A stretch of DNA of 64,000 nucleotides from Pseudomonas monsensis. Lineage in GTDB: Bacteria > Pseudomonadota > Gammaproteobacteria > Pseudomonadales > Pseudomonadaceae. Within the stretch, counting starts at the first letter, position 1. Each line of letters starts with the position of its first letter. Below are positions 10,201-17,854 of this stretch, piece after piece. The notes below the pieces were generated by a model. It was not told the origin of the DNA. It ran no database searches and saw only the letters and a program-made list of their open reading frames with translations. Position numbers and translations under genes: made by a program. The stretch covers positions 2,173,501 to 2,237,500 of the forward strand of contig NZ_CP077087.1 of NCBI RefSeq assembly GCF_014268495.2. The letters are read 5' to 3'.

Positions 10201-10739
10201 AAGCGGGCGTGGCTGAGGTCCAGTTTTTGTGCGCAATCCAGAAGTTTTGCGAGCTTGCGGTAATGGCCCTCCCGATCGAGACGGGTGGCGCGGCCTTCCC
10301 TGATCATGAGCGGTGCACTGAGCGGGCGCTGGCTGGCGATCTCGAACAGCAGGGTCGACAGTCGGTCACTGTTCAGCGCCGTGGCGGACTTTATCTGCGC
10401 TTCGATTTTGGCTGGACTGAATTGCAACGCGTTGATGAAGGCGCGTCCGGGAATTCGAAAGAGGGTGTTTCTGCCATTCAGTGGCAGCCCGTCAATCGTC
10501 GCACCCAGGGCGTGAAGATACGCGCGCGTGACTGAGGCTGAGCCGATGTGCAGCGGACCGAATAAATCGTCGACCACATGCAATTGCCTGATGCGGTTTT
10601 TGTTCTTTGTACCTGCCTGCGACTGGGGGACACGGTTCAGGTCGAGGGTCGAAGCTGTGCGTGCGTTGGCGTGAAAGCCCATGTCGGTGACGACCACAGC
10701 GTCAACTTGTATCGAGGCATCCTGGATAAGAGCGGCCAT
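7221..10739 (-). CDS. RTX-repeat, pore-forming-toxin-like protein, 1172 residues
   Basis: Start chosen at MAALIQDASI because AAGGA lies eight bases before this ATG; the frame is open further upstream. Residues 40-190 are helical and charged. Residues 195-360 contain long hydrophobic, Gly/Ala-rich helices (for example IGGALTLPFD and GPVGLAAGLMLAVGSQIYGA) like the membrane-inserting part of large toxins. Residues about 496-672 hold degenerate calcium-binding RTX nonapeptides: GDGRDS, GGEKDDRF, GGAGEDTLS, GAGNDQI and GGAGTDEY. Residues 680-1172 are unrecognised. There is no signal peptide, as expected for type I or other contact export, but no dedicated exporter is nearby. A toxin role is inferred from architecture, with resemblance to Mcf/FitD-type insecticidal proteins only at the level of layout. 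Confidence 0.65.
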   Translation of the reverse strand: MAALIQDASIQVDAVVVTDMGFHANARTASTLDLNRVPQSQAGTKNKNRIRQLHVVDDLFGPLHIGSASVTRAYLHALGATIDGLPLNGRNTLFRIPGRAFINALQFSPAKIEAQIKSATALNSDRLSTLLFEIASQRPLSAPLMIREGRATRLDREGHYRKLAKLLDCAQKLDLSHARLPRHTPRWVARAKTFGALGSSVGVQSFGIFMGLRGLVSAIKLNDRAEIAINTAGLLSEAGSIAADITITQIATQMMKAGQAGYRDFARTRFALRLSRSGGLIGGALTLPFDIYTAVRAFNSASNATGKAAMDHYVEAGLSITSAAMTVILGAAAMAGFSFAGPVGLAAGLMLAVGSQIYGAVRLVDDIDDYIELSDEERWRTGWFTFCFMSPDAEVQDRYTLAKARVEHARQLKATARRLLDGELKDSTEAIVNGAWDVELKPTRVWTRNWWTKQDAWETVNVPQIKDGDDTLDARAGVTDKTPGAELGTAGQHKGVLWFIGDGRDSIQGVEKKSNAFHYKAGVKDLTGGEKDDRFVFEGAANQLKDTSAITAPSILKGGAGEDTLSLGGAHPIRARGEAGYSVHLSAGTLHTMNPDPADPGRRKRVLHSRLDSIENVDTVPFGASHVIGSDQRNIIKARGKDSINAGAGNDQIHLLHKEVAANGGAGTDEYFIAHEAARVCITEDGEEESFIVLNWRMDLIKSWFIKRSTLVITSGFDFHDQAKSVVFIHDVYRKVDKQWRLKNNKLIFITRDGYHLTPELPETASDDTFVEIEMVITKPGQPERPIILYDAECIIQHQNDARYYLPRVQQHIAFYSVERANAVTKLYLDYSSSELTKAEANFLATLSEKEVPDVIVGCDLTYHFGQNTLTLKRFSHARGGQDPMNVIKILRTMAIRNQARYVLIFNDGVALNPQLTPETDAAPVNAHYKVHAHTHWTTPMSLPLEWRSARFAFELPANEAHHLGARDACAKLTSYPEQTAMEHLVGQGSTYLVHLAADTTLKIKTPGALASAPVRLPFASTWEFDATALGNARITLQDNQLRIGTCTVHLPEYESDDLIDQVRVISANGLVHTIDLSFDRVYVEGLDARFFAVPDSAVPLPEGLSAVADKQLKVRNIAPLDNSAGTLTYSFPLQGWLLDSAPIEYSQLKITHRCSHQLPARPVSPINVPAA

Positions 10740-10893
10740 TGTGAACATCCTTGTTCTGGCAAATGGGTGTGAATGAAGCGAGGTTATGGTGGCGGGATTT
10801 TCGAGCTGATGTACATCGGCGGGTTGTTGCGATGTATTGCGCACGTGGCGGCGACCGGGGTGTTTCAAGTGCCCGGATGGAGGGGGGTCGCAG

Positions 10894-10928
10894 AAACAAA
10901 AAAGCCATCCCGTCGGTCGGGATGGCTT
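10894..10928 (-). terminator. Terminator of the LysE-family gene
   Basis: Eleven-base stem AAGCCATCCCG / CGGGATGGCTT. On the minus strand the hairpin is followed by a T-rich run (the plus strand reads ACAAAAA before it). Confidence 0.85.
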
Positions 10929-10945
10929 GTCTGGATATCAACCGG

Positions 10946-11575
10946 TCAGTGGCTGCTGAGCAAAGAGGCTGTGCCGGCACCGCCGAACAGTCCGGCGCTG
11001 ATCCGGTTGAACCAGCTTTGTCCTTTGCCGCTGCGCAGGTAACGCGCGGCGCCATGGGCACCCAGGCCGTACGCCAGTTTGCAAAGCAGATCCAGCAAGG
11101 TCCAGGTGGCGATCATGATCAGCAACTGGGGCAGGAACGGTTGCTCGGCACTGAGGAACTGCGGCAGGAAGGCGGCGAAGAACAGGATGTCTTTCGGGTT
11201 GCTTGCGCCGAGCACGAATGCGCGCCCGAACAATGCGCGAAACCGCGGCACAGGCGCCGCTTGTGGCACTTCGGCGCCGACCGAGGGCTGGCGCGATTGC
11301 TGCCAGCTCTGCCAGGCGAGATAGAACAGGTACAGGGCGCCAACGATTTTCAGCGCACTGAACAGCTGTTCCGACGCCAGCAGCAGGGCGCCGAGGCCCA
11401 ATGCCGAAGCGCTGAGCAGGAAGATCGACGCGGTGACCCCGCCGAGAAAGGCCGGGTAAGAACGGCGCAAACCGAAATTCAGACTGTTGCTGATCATCAG
11501 CAATGACAGGGGTCCCGGAATCAGGATCACCACCAGCGCAGCGCCGCTGAACAGCAGCCAGGTTTCCAGACTCAT
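10946..11575 (-). CDS. LysE/RhtB-family amino-acid exporter
   Basis: Inner-membrane efflux protein of about six helices, 209 residues, the usual size for the family. The N-terminal motif VVILIPGPLSLLMISNSLNFG matches the LysE signature (PGP then a helix) and LGASNPKDILFFAAFLPQF is the conserved second-half motif. The substrate cannot be told. The ATG at 11575 has GGAG seven bases upstream; a GTG one codon earlier is less well placed. It lies between the toxin-like pair and the NCS2 permease. Confidence 0.88.
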   Translation of the reverse strand: MSLETWLLFSGAALVVILIPGPLSLLMISNSLNFGLRRSYPAFLGGVTASIFLLSASALGLGALLLASEQLFSALKIVGALYLFYLAWQSWQQSRQPSVGAEVPQAAPVPRFRALFGRAFVLGASNPKDILFFAAFLPQFLSAEQPFLPQLLIMIATWTLLDLLCKLAYGLGAHGAARYLRSGKGQSWFNRISAGLFGGAGTASLLSSH

Positions 11576-11613
11576 CACTTTGCTCCTTTTTTGTTGTACT
11601 CAAGAATGTGCAA

Positions 11614-11634
11614 AAGCCCCACCCGGTGGGGTGA
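11614..11634 (-). terminator. Hairpin behind the NCS2 permease gene
   Basis: A GCCCCACC / GGTGGGGT stem with a short loop lies about 30 bases beyond the permease stop. A short T stretch follows on the minus strand. Confidence 0.6.
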
Positions 11635-11664
11635 GGCTGATTTGAAACGTGAACCGCGTGACGC

Positions 11665-13014
11665 TTACAAGAAAATGAACTTGGCGATGAAGATCGCGCA
11701 GAGCACCCACAGGCTGACGGAAATCTCCTTGTACTTGCCGGTACCGGCCTTCAACGCCACGTAGGTGATGAAACCCAGCGCGATGCCGTCGGCGACCGAG
11801 AAGGTCAGCGGCATCATGATCGCGGTGACGATCGCCGGGATGGCATCGGTGGCTTCGTCCCACTCGATGTGGGCCATGCCACCCATCATCAGCATCGCAA
11901 CGTAGATCAAGGCGCCGGCGGTGGCGTAAGCGGGAATCATGCCGGCCAGCGGTGCGAAAAACATTGCCGCTATAAATAGCACACCTACGGTGACGGCGGT
12001 AAGACCAGTCCGACCACCAGCGGCTACACCGGCAGCGCTTTCCACGTAACTTGTCACCGGAGGAACACCGACCACGGCGCCGAACACGCTGGAGGCACTG
12101 TCGGCTTTCATTGCGCGGGAGAGGTTTTCGATGCGGCCGTCAGCGTTGACCAGATTGGCGCGCTGGGCAACGCCCATCAGGGTGCCAGCGGTGTCGAACA
12201 TGTGCACAAACAGGAAAGCCAGGACCACGCTGATCATGCTGACGTTGAACACGCCGGCAACGTTCATCGCCATGAAGGTCGGCGCCAGGCTTGGCGGGGT
12301 CGACATGATTCCTTCGTAGTGCACGATGCCCAAGCCCCAACCGGCCAGGGTCACGGTGATGATACTGATGAGGATCGCGCCGAAGACTTTGTGGTAGCTG
12401 AGGATCGCGATCATCAGGAAGCAGATCGCCGCCAGCAGCGGGCCGGGTTCACGCAGGGAGCCGAGCTTGATCAGAGTGGCCGGGCTATCGACGACGATGC
12501 CTGCGGTTTTCAGGCCGATCAGCCCGAGGAACAGACCGACACCGGCACCCATCGCAAAGCGCAGGCTGACTGGAATGCTGTTGAGCAGCCACTCGCGAAT
12601 GCGCGAGAAGGTCAGGATCATGAACAGCACCCCGGAGACGAACACCGCACCCAGCGCGGTTTCCCAGTTGTAGCCCATGGTGCCGACCACGGTGTAGGTG
12701 AAGAACGCATTGAGGCCCATGCCCGGGGCCAGACCCACCGGCCAGTTGGCGTACAGGCCCATCAGCAGGCAGCCCAACGCGGCGGCGATGCAGGTGGCGA
12801 CGAACGCGGCACCGTGATCAATCCCGGCATCGGCCATGATGTTCGGGTTGACGAAGATGATGTAAGCCATGGTGATGAAGGTTGTCAGACCGGCAATCAG
12901 TTCGGTCTTCACCGTGGTGCCGTGCAAGCTGAGTTTGAAGATGCGCTCCAGCACGCCGGTGCGTAAGGGCGGTGAGAGTTCCAACGTCGATGCTTCGGAT
13001 TTGCGGCTTTCCAC
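11665..13014 (-). CDS. NCS2-family purine permease (AzgA/GhxP-like)
   Basis: Proton-coupled uptake of purine bases, probably adenine, guanine or hypoxanthine. It is a 449-residue polytopic protein. Family motifs include LTTFITMAYIIFVNPNIMAD near the N-terminus, the substrate-site segment FDTAGTLMGVA and the helix GVPPVTSYVESAAGVAAGGRTG. The GTG start has GAGGAGT seven bases upstream. Its promoter region carries TTGTGTACAA, the same palindrome found before the ureide genes, which suggests shared control with purine catabolism. Confidence 0.92.
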   Translation of the reverse strand: MESRKSEASTLELSPPLRTGVLERIFKLSLHGTTVKTELIAGLTTFITMAYIIFVNPNIMADAGIDHGAAFVATCIAAALGCLLMGLYANWPVGLAPGMGLNAFFTYTVVGTMGYNWETALGAVFVSGVLFMILTFSRIREWLLNSIPVSLRFAMGAGVGLFLGLIGLKTAGIVVDSPATLIKLGSLREPGPLLAAICFLMIAILSYHKVFGAILISIITVTLAGWGLGIVHYEGIMSTPPSLAPTFMAMNVAGVFNVSMISVVLAFLFVHMFDTAGTLMGVAQRANLVNADGRIENLSRAMKADSASSVFGAVVGVPPVTSYVESAAGVAAGGRTGLTAVTVGVLFIAAMFFAPLAGMIPAYATAGALIYVAMLMMGGMAHIEWDEATDAIPAIVTAIMMPLTFSVADGIALGFITYVALKAGTGKYKEISVSLWVLCAIFIAKFIFL

Positions 13015-13144
13015 AGCGAGTACTCCTCAAGAGTTTTATTGTTATTTCCAGGGCCGGACCCATGAGGGGTGGCAGCGGCCCTTTGAGGCATACGCGAATT
13101 TGTTGACCATGCGGTCAGGAACTCGCACGCTGTGGATTATGCTT

Positions 13145-13154
13145 TTGTGTACAA
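13145..13154. promoter_or_regulatory. Palindromic operator candidate upstream of the purine permease
   Basis: TTGTGTACAA, identical to 4491-4500. A partial copy (TTGTTTACGA) follows about 35 bases on. It lies 131 bases upstream of the permease GTG. Confidence 0.6.
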
Positions 13155-13226
13155 ATAAAGCAAATATTGTTTTTGGTTTTGTTTACGAAAGATCAGGCGA
13201 TAGGGATATATCGCCCTCAAGTGCCC

Positions 13227-13317
13227 CATCGCTGGCAAGCCAGCTCCCAGAGGATTTGCGGGTTTCTCCCTATCTGCGGACGCCATTGTCTTTGTGGGAG
13301 CTGGCTTGCCAGCGATG
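13227..13317. repeat. Inverted REP pair
   Basis: CATCGCTGGCAAGCCAGCTC at 13227-13250 is repeated inverted at 13293-13317, between the permease promoter and the end of the MarR gene. The same family, CGCTGGCAAGCCAGC, recurs at 37342-37430 and 43120-43198. Confidence 0.85.
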
Positions 13318-13329
13318 CGGCCGGTTCAG

Positions 13330-13776
13330 TCAATCAAGATGTGACTGAGTGTTCCCGAGGGCCATATTCACCGCCAACCATCCATTCACCGCCGCCTCCC
13401 CAGCCTCGGCAAACACCCGCTCGAGCAGTTTCACCTGTTCACGCCGCAACGCCTGCTCGAACCTGGCGCCTTCAGCGGTCAACGCCAGCAGACGTTTCCG
13501 CTTGTCGGTCTCGGACGCCACGCTGTCCACCAAATGCATTTCCTGCAACTGACGCAACGGCATGTTCAGCGCCTGTTTACTCACTCCAAGCAATCCCAGT
13601 AATTCCTTCACACTGAGATTCGGGTAGCGCGCGATGAAAAACACGATGCGCTGATGCACCCGCGACAGGCCGCGACGCTCGAGCATTTCATCGGCCTTGG
13701 CGGTGAAGGCCTGATAGCCGAAGAAAAACGCTTCCATCGCTTGTTGCTGGCTAGCTGGATTTTTAAGGTCAAGCAT
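13330..13776 (-). CDS. MarR-family transcriptional regulator
   Basis: Winged-helix DNA-binding regulator of 148 residues. The helix-turn-helix reads LSVKELLGLLGVSKQALNMPLRQL and the wing has the DKRKRLLALTAEG motif. The start is placed at MLDLKNPASQQ; a TTG six codons earlier is also open. It diverges from an aminotransferase gene across 82 bases holding a 17-base inverted repeat centred between the two starts, so it probably represses both itself and that enzyme. Confidence 0.88.
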   Translation of the reverse strand: MLDLKNPASQQQAMEAFFFGYQAFTAKADEMLERRGLSRVHQRIVFFIARYPNLSVKELLGLLGVSKQALNMPLRQLQEMHLVDSVASETDKRKRLLALTAEGARFEQALRREQVKLLERVFAEAGEAAVNGWLAVNMALGNTQSHLD

Positions 13777-13808
13777 ATTGACGTACTCGCTCAAGCTGTC
13801 GTAATTTC

Positions 13809-13825
13809 AGTCAACCAGTTTGACT
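13809..13825. promoter_or_regulatory. Inverted-repeat operator between the MarR gene and the aminotransferase gene
   Basis: AGTCAA, five bases, TTGACT. It lies 33 bases before the MarR start and 34 before the aminotransferase start, a symmetrical position for a shared MarR operator. Confidence 0.6.
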
Positions 13826-13858
13826 CATTTTTTCCCTGCCTTGCTACCGGTGACCACC

Positions 13859-15025
13859 ATGGCTTTTTCCGAACGTGTCTCGCGCCTTAAAAGTTCTCTG
13901 ATCCGCGAAATCCTCGCCGCCGCCCAGCGTCCGGAAATGATGTCGTTCGCCGGTGGCCTCCCGGCTGAAGCCATGCTGCCGAAGGTCGAATGGGATGACA
14001 TGCCGCTGTCGCTCGGCCAATACGGCATGAGCGAAGGCGAGCCGGCGTTGCGCGAGGCGTTGGCGGCAGAGGCGAGGGCGCTCGGCCTGGCGTGTGAGGC
14101 GAGTCAGGTGCTGGTGGTCAGCGGTTCCCAGCAAACCCTGGATCTGGCCGCCAAGCTCTACATCGACAAAGGCACCGAAATTCTGCTGGAAGCGCCGACT
14201 TACCTGGCGGCGTTGCAGATCTTCCAGTTATTCGGCGCCGATTGCCTGACCGTGGCGCAAGAATCCGATGGCCCGAATCTCGTGCAGTTGCGCAGTCGCC
14301 TTGAACAGCATCAGCCCGCATTCATCTATCTGATTCCGACCTTCCAGAACCCGTCCGCCGTGCGCTACAGCGAAGCCAAACGCGCCGCCGTCGCGGCATT
14401 GCTCGATGAGTTCGGCGTGACCCTGATTGAAGACGAACCCTATCGTGAACTGACCTTCGATGGCGGCAGCGCCAAACCGATTGCCGGACGTTTGCAAAAA
14501 GCCAGCTGGATCTACACCGGGACCGTCTCGAAAACCCTGCTGCCGGGGTTGCGCGTCGGCTACCTGATCGCCAGCCCGGACCTGTTCCCGCACCTGCTCA
14601 AACTCAAACAATCGGCGGATCTGCACACCAATCGCATCGGTCAATGGCAGGCGCTGCAGTGGATTGGCAGTGAGAAATATCAGCAGCACTTGAGTGAGTT
14701 GCGCGGCTTCTATCGGCAGCGCCGCGATGCTTTTCAGTCAGCGCTGGAAACGCATTTTTCCGACCTGGCGGACTGGAACATGCCGCAGGGCGGGTTGTTT
14801 TTCTGGCTGACGCTCAAGCAACCGCTGGATACGCGCACCTTGCTCAACGAGGCGCTGGCCAACGACGTGGCGTTCATGCCGGGCGAACCGTTCTTTCCCG
14901 ATCCCGATAAAAATCTTGGGCATCTGCGGCTGAATTTCAGCCACATCGATCCGGCGCGGCTGGATGAAGGACTGAAGCGGTTGGCGGCGGTGGTGCGGCA
15001 GGCGCAGATAGACAAAGCGGCGTGA
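13859..15025 (+). CDS. PLP-dependent aminotransferase (class I/II, 2-aminoadipate-transaminase-like)
   Basis: Fold-type I transaminase of 388 residues without the N-terminal HTH that marks MocR regulators. Visible motifs: MSFAGGLPAEAMLP near the N-terminus, YLIPTFQNPSAVRYS, the IEDEPYRELTF strand with the PLP-contacting Asp, and VSKTLLPGLRVGY, where the Lys is the expected Schiff-base residue. The ATG at 13859 (MAFSERVSRLK) is preferred over an upstream in-frame codon. Substrate is unknown; the divergent MarR gene suggests inducible use of an amino acid. Confidence 0.88.
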   Translation: MAFSERVSRLKSSLIREILAAAQRPEMMSFAGGLPAEAMLPKVEWDDMPLSLGQYGMSEGEPALREALAAEARALGLACEASQVLVVSGSQQTLDLAAKLYIDKGTEILLEAPTYLAALQIFQLFGADCLTVAQESDGPNLVQLRSRLEQHQPAFIYLIPTFQNPSAVRYSEAKRAAVAALLDEFGVTLIEDEPYRELTFDGGSAKPIAGRLQKASWIYTGTVSKTLLPGLRVGYLIASPDLFPHLLKLKQSADLHTNRIGQWQALQWIGSEKYQQHLSELRGFYRQRRDAFQSALETHFSDLADWNMPQGGLFFWLTLKQPLDTRTLLNEALANDVAFMPGEPFFPDPDKNLGHLRLNFSHIDPARLDEGLKRLAAVVRQAQIDKAA

Positions 15026-15030
15026 AAAAC

Positions 15031-15063
15031 AAATAAACCGGCTTGAGGGCCGGTTTATTTTTG
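15031..15063. terminator. Bidirectional terminator behind the aminotransferase gene
   Basis: AAATAAACCGGC / GCCGGTTTATTT stem with T-rich flanks on both strands. It serves the aminotransferase and possibly the convergent thioredoxin-fold gene. Confidence 0.85.
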
Positions 15064-15128
15064 TCTGGACTTTATGGTGACGGGTCGGGCCTCTTCGCGA
15101 GCAGGCCATCAGCCCCGGCACAAATCCA

Positions 15129-15500
15129 TCAGACTGCAGCGAAACGCTTGTCCAGATAATCAATGATCACTTTGGATTCATACATCCATGTGGTCTGCCC
15201 ATTTTCTTCAATGCGCAGGCACGGCACCTTGATCTTGCCGCCTTGGTCCAGCAGCGTCTGGCGATCCTGCGCGTTGTTCTTCGCATCCTTCAGCGCCACC
15301 GGTACATTCAGGCGACGCAGGGTGCGGCGGGTCTTCACGCAGAACGGGCAGGCGTGGAACTGATACAGGGTCAGGCCTTTTGCAGCAACGTTGACCTGGG
15401 CCTGAGTTTCGGCCGGGCGCTGTTTCTTGCCTGGACGGGTGATGAAGTCGATGAAGATGATCAGTTGGCCAAGGCCGACACGAAGCGCTTTTACGAACAC
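15129..15500 (-). CDS. Glutaredoxin / GST N-terminal domain protein
   Basis: Small 123-residue protein with an N-terminal hydrophobic segment (VGLGQLIIFIDFITRP) followed by one thioredoxin-fold domain. The CPFC redox motif lies in LYQFHACPFCVKTRRTL, and IKVPCLRIEENGQTTWMYES gives the cis-Pro and glutathione-site residues. Together they suggest a membrane-anchored glutaredoxin-like protein. The start is a GTG with GAGG eight bases upstream; the frame is open further, without support. It is followed by a terminator shared with the aminotransferase. Confidence 0.82.
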   Translation of the reverse strand: MFVKALRVGLGQLIIFIDFITRPGKKQRPAETQAQVNVAAKGLTLYQFHACPFCVKTRRTLRRLNVPVALKDAKNNAQDRQTLLDQGGKIKVPCLRIEENGQTTWMYESKVIIDYLDKRFAAV

Positions 15501-15562
15501 GTTGAAAGCCTCACGGTGTAAATAGGAGAAAGGCGCGCAGCTTACCCGATTTTTCACGGACG

Positions 15563-15593
15563 AAAAAAACCGGCGATCAACGCCGGTTTTTTT
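15563..15593. terminator. Terminator of folE
   Basis: AAAAAAACCGGCG / CGCCGGTTTTTTT stem-loop just beyond the folE stop. It has runs of A and T on both sides, so it can act on both strands. Confidence 0.88.
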
Positions 15594-15603
15594 GTGTCGC
15601 CGA

Positions 15604-16164
15604 TTACTTGATCAGGCTGAGGAACTCGCTGCGGGTCGCCGCGTTTTCACGGAACTCGCCGAGCATCACCGAAGTGATCATCGACGAATTCTGCTTCTCG
15701 ACACCGCGCATCATCATGCACATGTGCTTGGCCTCGATCACCACGGCAACGCCCAGCGCGCCGGTGACTTGCATCACCGCATCGGCGATCTGGCGGCTGA
15801 GGTTTTCCTGGATCTGCAGGCGGCGGGCGTACATGTCGACGATTCGCGCGACCTTCGACAGGCCCAGCACTTTGCCGCTCGGGATGTACGCGACGTGGGC
15901 CTTGCCGATGAACGGCAGCAGGTGGTGTTCGCACAACGAGTACAGCTCGATGTCCTTGACCAGCACCATTTCGCTATTGTCGGAGCTGAACAGGGCACCG
16001 TTGGTGACCTCTTCGAGCGTCTGTTCATAACCGCGGCAGAGGTACTGCATGGCTTTGGCGGCACGCTTTGGCGTGTCGAGCAGGCCCTCGCGGGACACGT
16101 CCTCGCCCAGTTGGCCGAGAATCGCGGTGTAGTTCTGTTCCAGTGTCACAGGGGCTGATTCCAT
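15604..16164 (-). CDS. folE: GTP cyclohydrolase I, with a 5' end replaced by element integration
   Basis: Makes dihydroneopterin triphosphate from GTP for folate synthesis. The core is intact: the zinc ligands in YSLCEHHLLPF, IPSGKVLGLSKVAR and the KHMCMMMRGV motif. The N-terminus reads MESAPVTLEQNYTAI, whereas the displaced native start at 23890 reads MSLEQNYTA. The element therefore supplies a new start. Either the ATG at 16164 (186 residues) or a GTG at 16149 (181 residues, the native length) may be used. The broken integrase ends seven bases upstream, so folE now depends on element transcription. Confidence 0.93.
   Translation of the reverse strand: MESAPVTLEQNYTAILGQLGEDVSREGLLDTPKRAAKAMQYLCRGYEQTLEEVTNGALFSSDNSEMVLVKDIELYSLCEHHLLPFIGKAHVAYIPSGKVLGLSKVARIVDMYARRLQIQENLSRQIADAVMQVTGALGVAVVIEAKHMCMMMRGVEKQNSSMITSVMLGEFRENAATRSEFLSLIK
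16121..16143. other. attL of element 1, inside the folE coding sequence
   Basis: ATCGCGGTGTA, one base, TTCTGTTCCAG. It recurs at 23862-23884 with a single mismatch (G versus A at the middle base). It encodes the LEQNYTA(I/M) codons of FolE, read on the minus strand. Confidence 0.85.
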
Positions 16165-16171
16165 AAGGGTT

Positions 16172-17343
16172 TCAGAGGGGTACTGTTTCTGTCTGTACCA
16201 ATTTTGTACCAATCAAGCTGTTTTCGAGCTTACCGAGTTCACCCCAGTCAGTGCTGGAGTTGATCCATCGGGCGTAAGTCGATAGCAACATCTGAACGCT
16301 ATGACCGAGCTGAGTGGCAATAAACGCAGGGTTCATACCCGCCATGAGGCACATGGTAGCGTATGTGTGTCGGCAGTTGTATTGCCGGCGGGCGCGAATC
16401 CCCAATTCGGTCAATGCAGCCTGGACGTGTTTGTCGGTCACACTCGATTGTTGAATGAACTCGAGGTTCTTGGTTAGCGGGAACACGCAGGGCAAATCGG
16501 CGCGTTTGCGGCGGCTCTGCCCGGCGCGTTGCTGTGCTTCCAGCTCGGCTTGCTCGAGGGCGTGCAGCGCGCGGCTATTGAGCACGACCTGACGTACGTT
16601 CCAGTTTTTTGTGCGCTTCTCGATCTTGTAGTTCGCGACGATCCGACACACGTTCACCAGCCGCTTTTCCTTGTCGACCTCTTCCCAGCGCAGCGCCGCG
16701 ATCTCGCTGGGGCGCATACCGGTGTAGAAGGCGAACTCGAAGTCGGCCGCGTAGATCCGCATCGGGTGGGTCAGCGTCTTATATAGGTGTTCGACGATTT
16801 GGTTGGCCTCGCCTACCGTGAACGGATCGTTGGGTTTTTTGGTCTTTACCGGCAGCTCGATGGACTCTACCGGGTTACGGATGATCAGGCCGTCTTTCAC
16901 TGCGGTACCGAACACCGTGGTCAAACGCTGGATCGCCGCACGCTAACACCCGGGGTCGGCCATTAGGTATTGGCCACCACCTTACGCAGCATCACAGACG
17001 TGATGCTGTCGATGGGCAGCATTGCCAGATAAGGCATCCAGTACAGATTGAGCGAGCCAAGGTAGTTCCTGCGTGTCCCGGCCACGATCTCGCGACTGTT
17101 GAGCCACTCCTGGGCGTACTCCCCGAAACGGGGAGTCGCCGAGTAGTTGGCATAGGTGGAGTTGGGGAACAGTTCGGCATAGCGCTGCTCATCCAGCACG
17201 TCTTGCTTGATCAGGCTGGTTACGTTAGAGCGTAAGTCGGCGGCAGCCTTAGGCATCACGCTCAACGGCACAGACGGTGCGCCCGCCGAGGAGGTGGCCG
17301 CCGAGTATTCTGCCACCAGCGCCTGCGAAAAGAGCCAGCTCAT
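16172..17343 (-). pseudogene. Tyrosine-recombinase integrase, interrupted by a stop and a frameshift
   Basis: The N-terminal part (17343 to about 16965) holds the SAM-like core-binding domain (FGEYAQEWLNSREIVAGTRR, ending LRKVVANT then a TAA stop). The C-terminal part (16924-16172) holds the catalytic domain: Arg in YTGMRPSEIAAL, the CRHTYATM box, LGHSVQ and the nucleophile Tyr in LLSTYARW. The residues after the TAA read WPTPGV, then the frame shifts by one base into RAAIQRLTTVF. One substitution and one lost A would restore a single reading frame of about 390 codons. The enzyme is therefore probably dead and the element fixed. The gene stops seven bases before the new folE start. Confidence 0.85.
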
Positions 17344-17580
17344 TCACGCGGCCTCCAATGAAGGACGCTTATACCCCTGAATAATCTGCCCGGGCGGACG
17401 ATTCTGAGCGATTAGCGTTGCATTGGGTGTTGCTGCCTCGCGCAGCTTTTCGTGGGGTATAAGCGCATCGGTGGTGCTGCTGGAAGGAGCAATAATGCCT
17501 GCTGCTTCGCAGCAGAGACTGTTTGTTTCAAGCGTGTCGACGCTGATTTCCTTGCGGAGCAAAGCGGTTGTGGTTTGGGT

Positions 17581-17805
17581 GTTGTTCCCCGTATCTTTGC
17601 CGAGCGACCGATTCTCGCCTAGGGCTTCAAGGTCGGGCTTGACGGTGAGTATCTGGCGGACTCGGTTGAACAGGTGCTCACCCAATCCGGCTGGTCGACC
17701 ACCGTCGAATGCAATGCCGGCAAGGCTGGATAATCCAAGGGTAAGGACAAGAAAAAGAAAGCAGCGAAACCGCCACTCAAGGTTGTGAACGTCGAGAAGC
17801 AGTAG
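17581..17805 (+). pseudogene. Remnant of a phage tail gene D-like C-terminus
   Basis: One plus-strand frame reads FAERPILA, stop, GFKVGLDGEYLADSVEQVL, then TQSGWSTTVECNAGKAG, stop, SKGKDKKKKAAKPPLKVV and a true end. This is the style of the C-terminus of phage late-control/tail D proteins (a rotated ending, then a Lys/Pro-rich tail). Two in-frame stops show decay. The assignment is from memory of the family and moderate. A minus-strand reading frame covering the same bases is a shadow. Confidence 0.45.
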
Positions 17806-17854
17806 CCGCATCCTATCGCCGCCTGAGTGCGGTTTTTTTACGTCTGGAGTTTGT

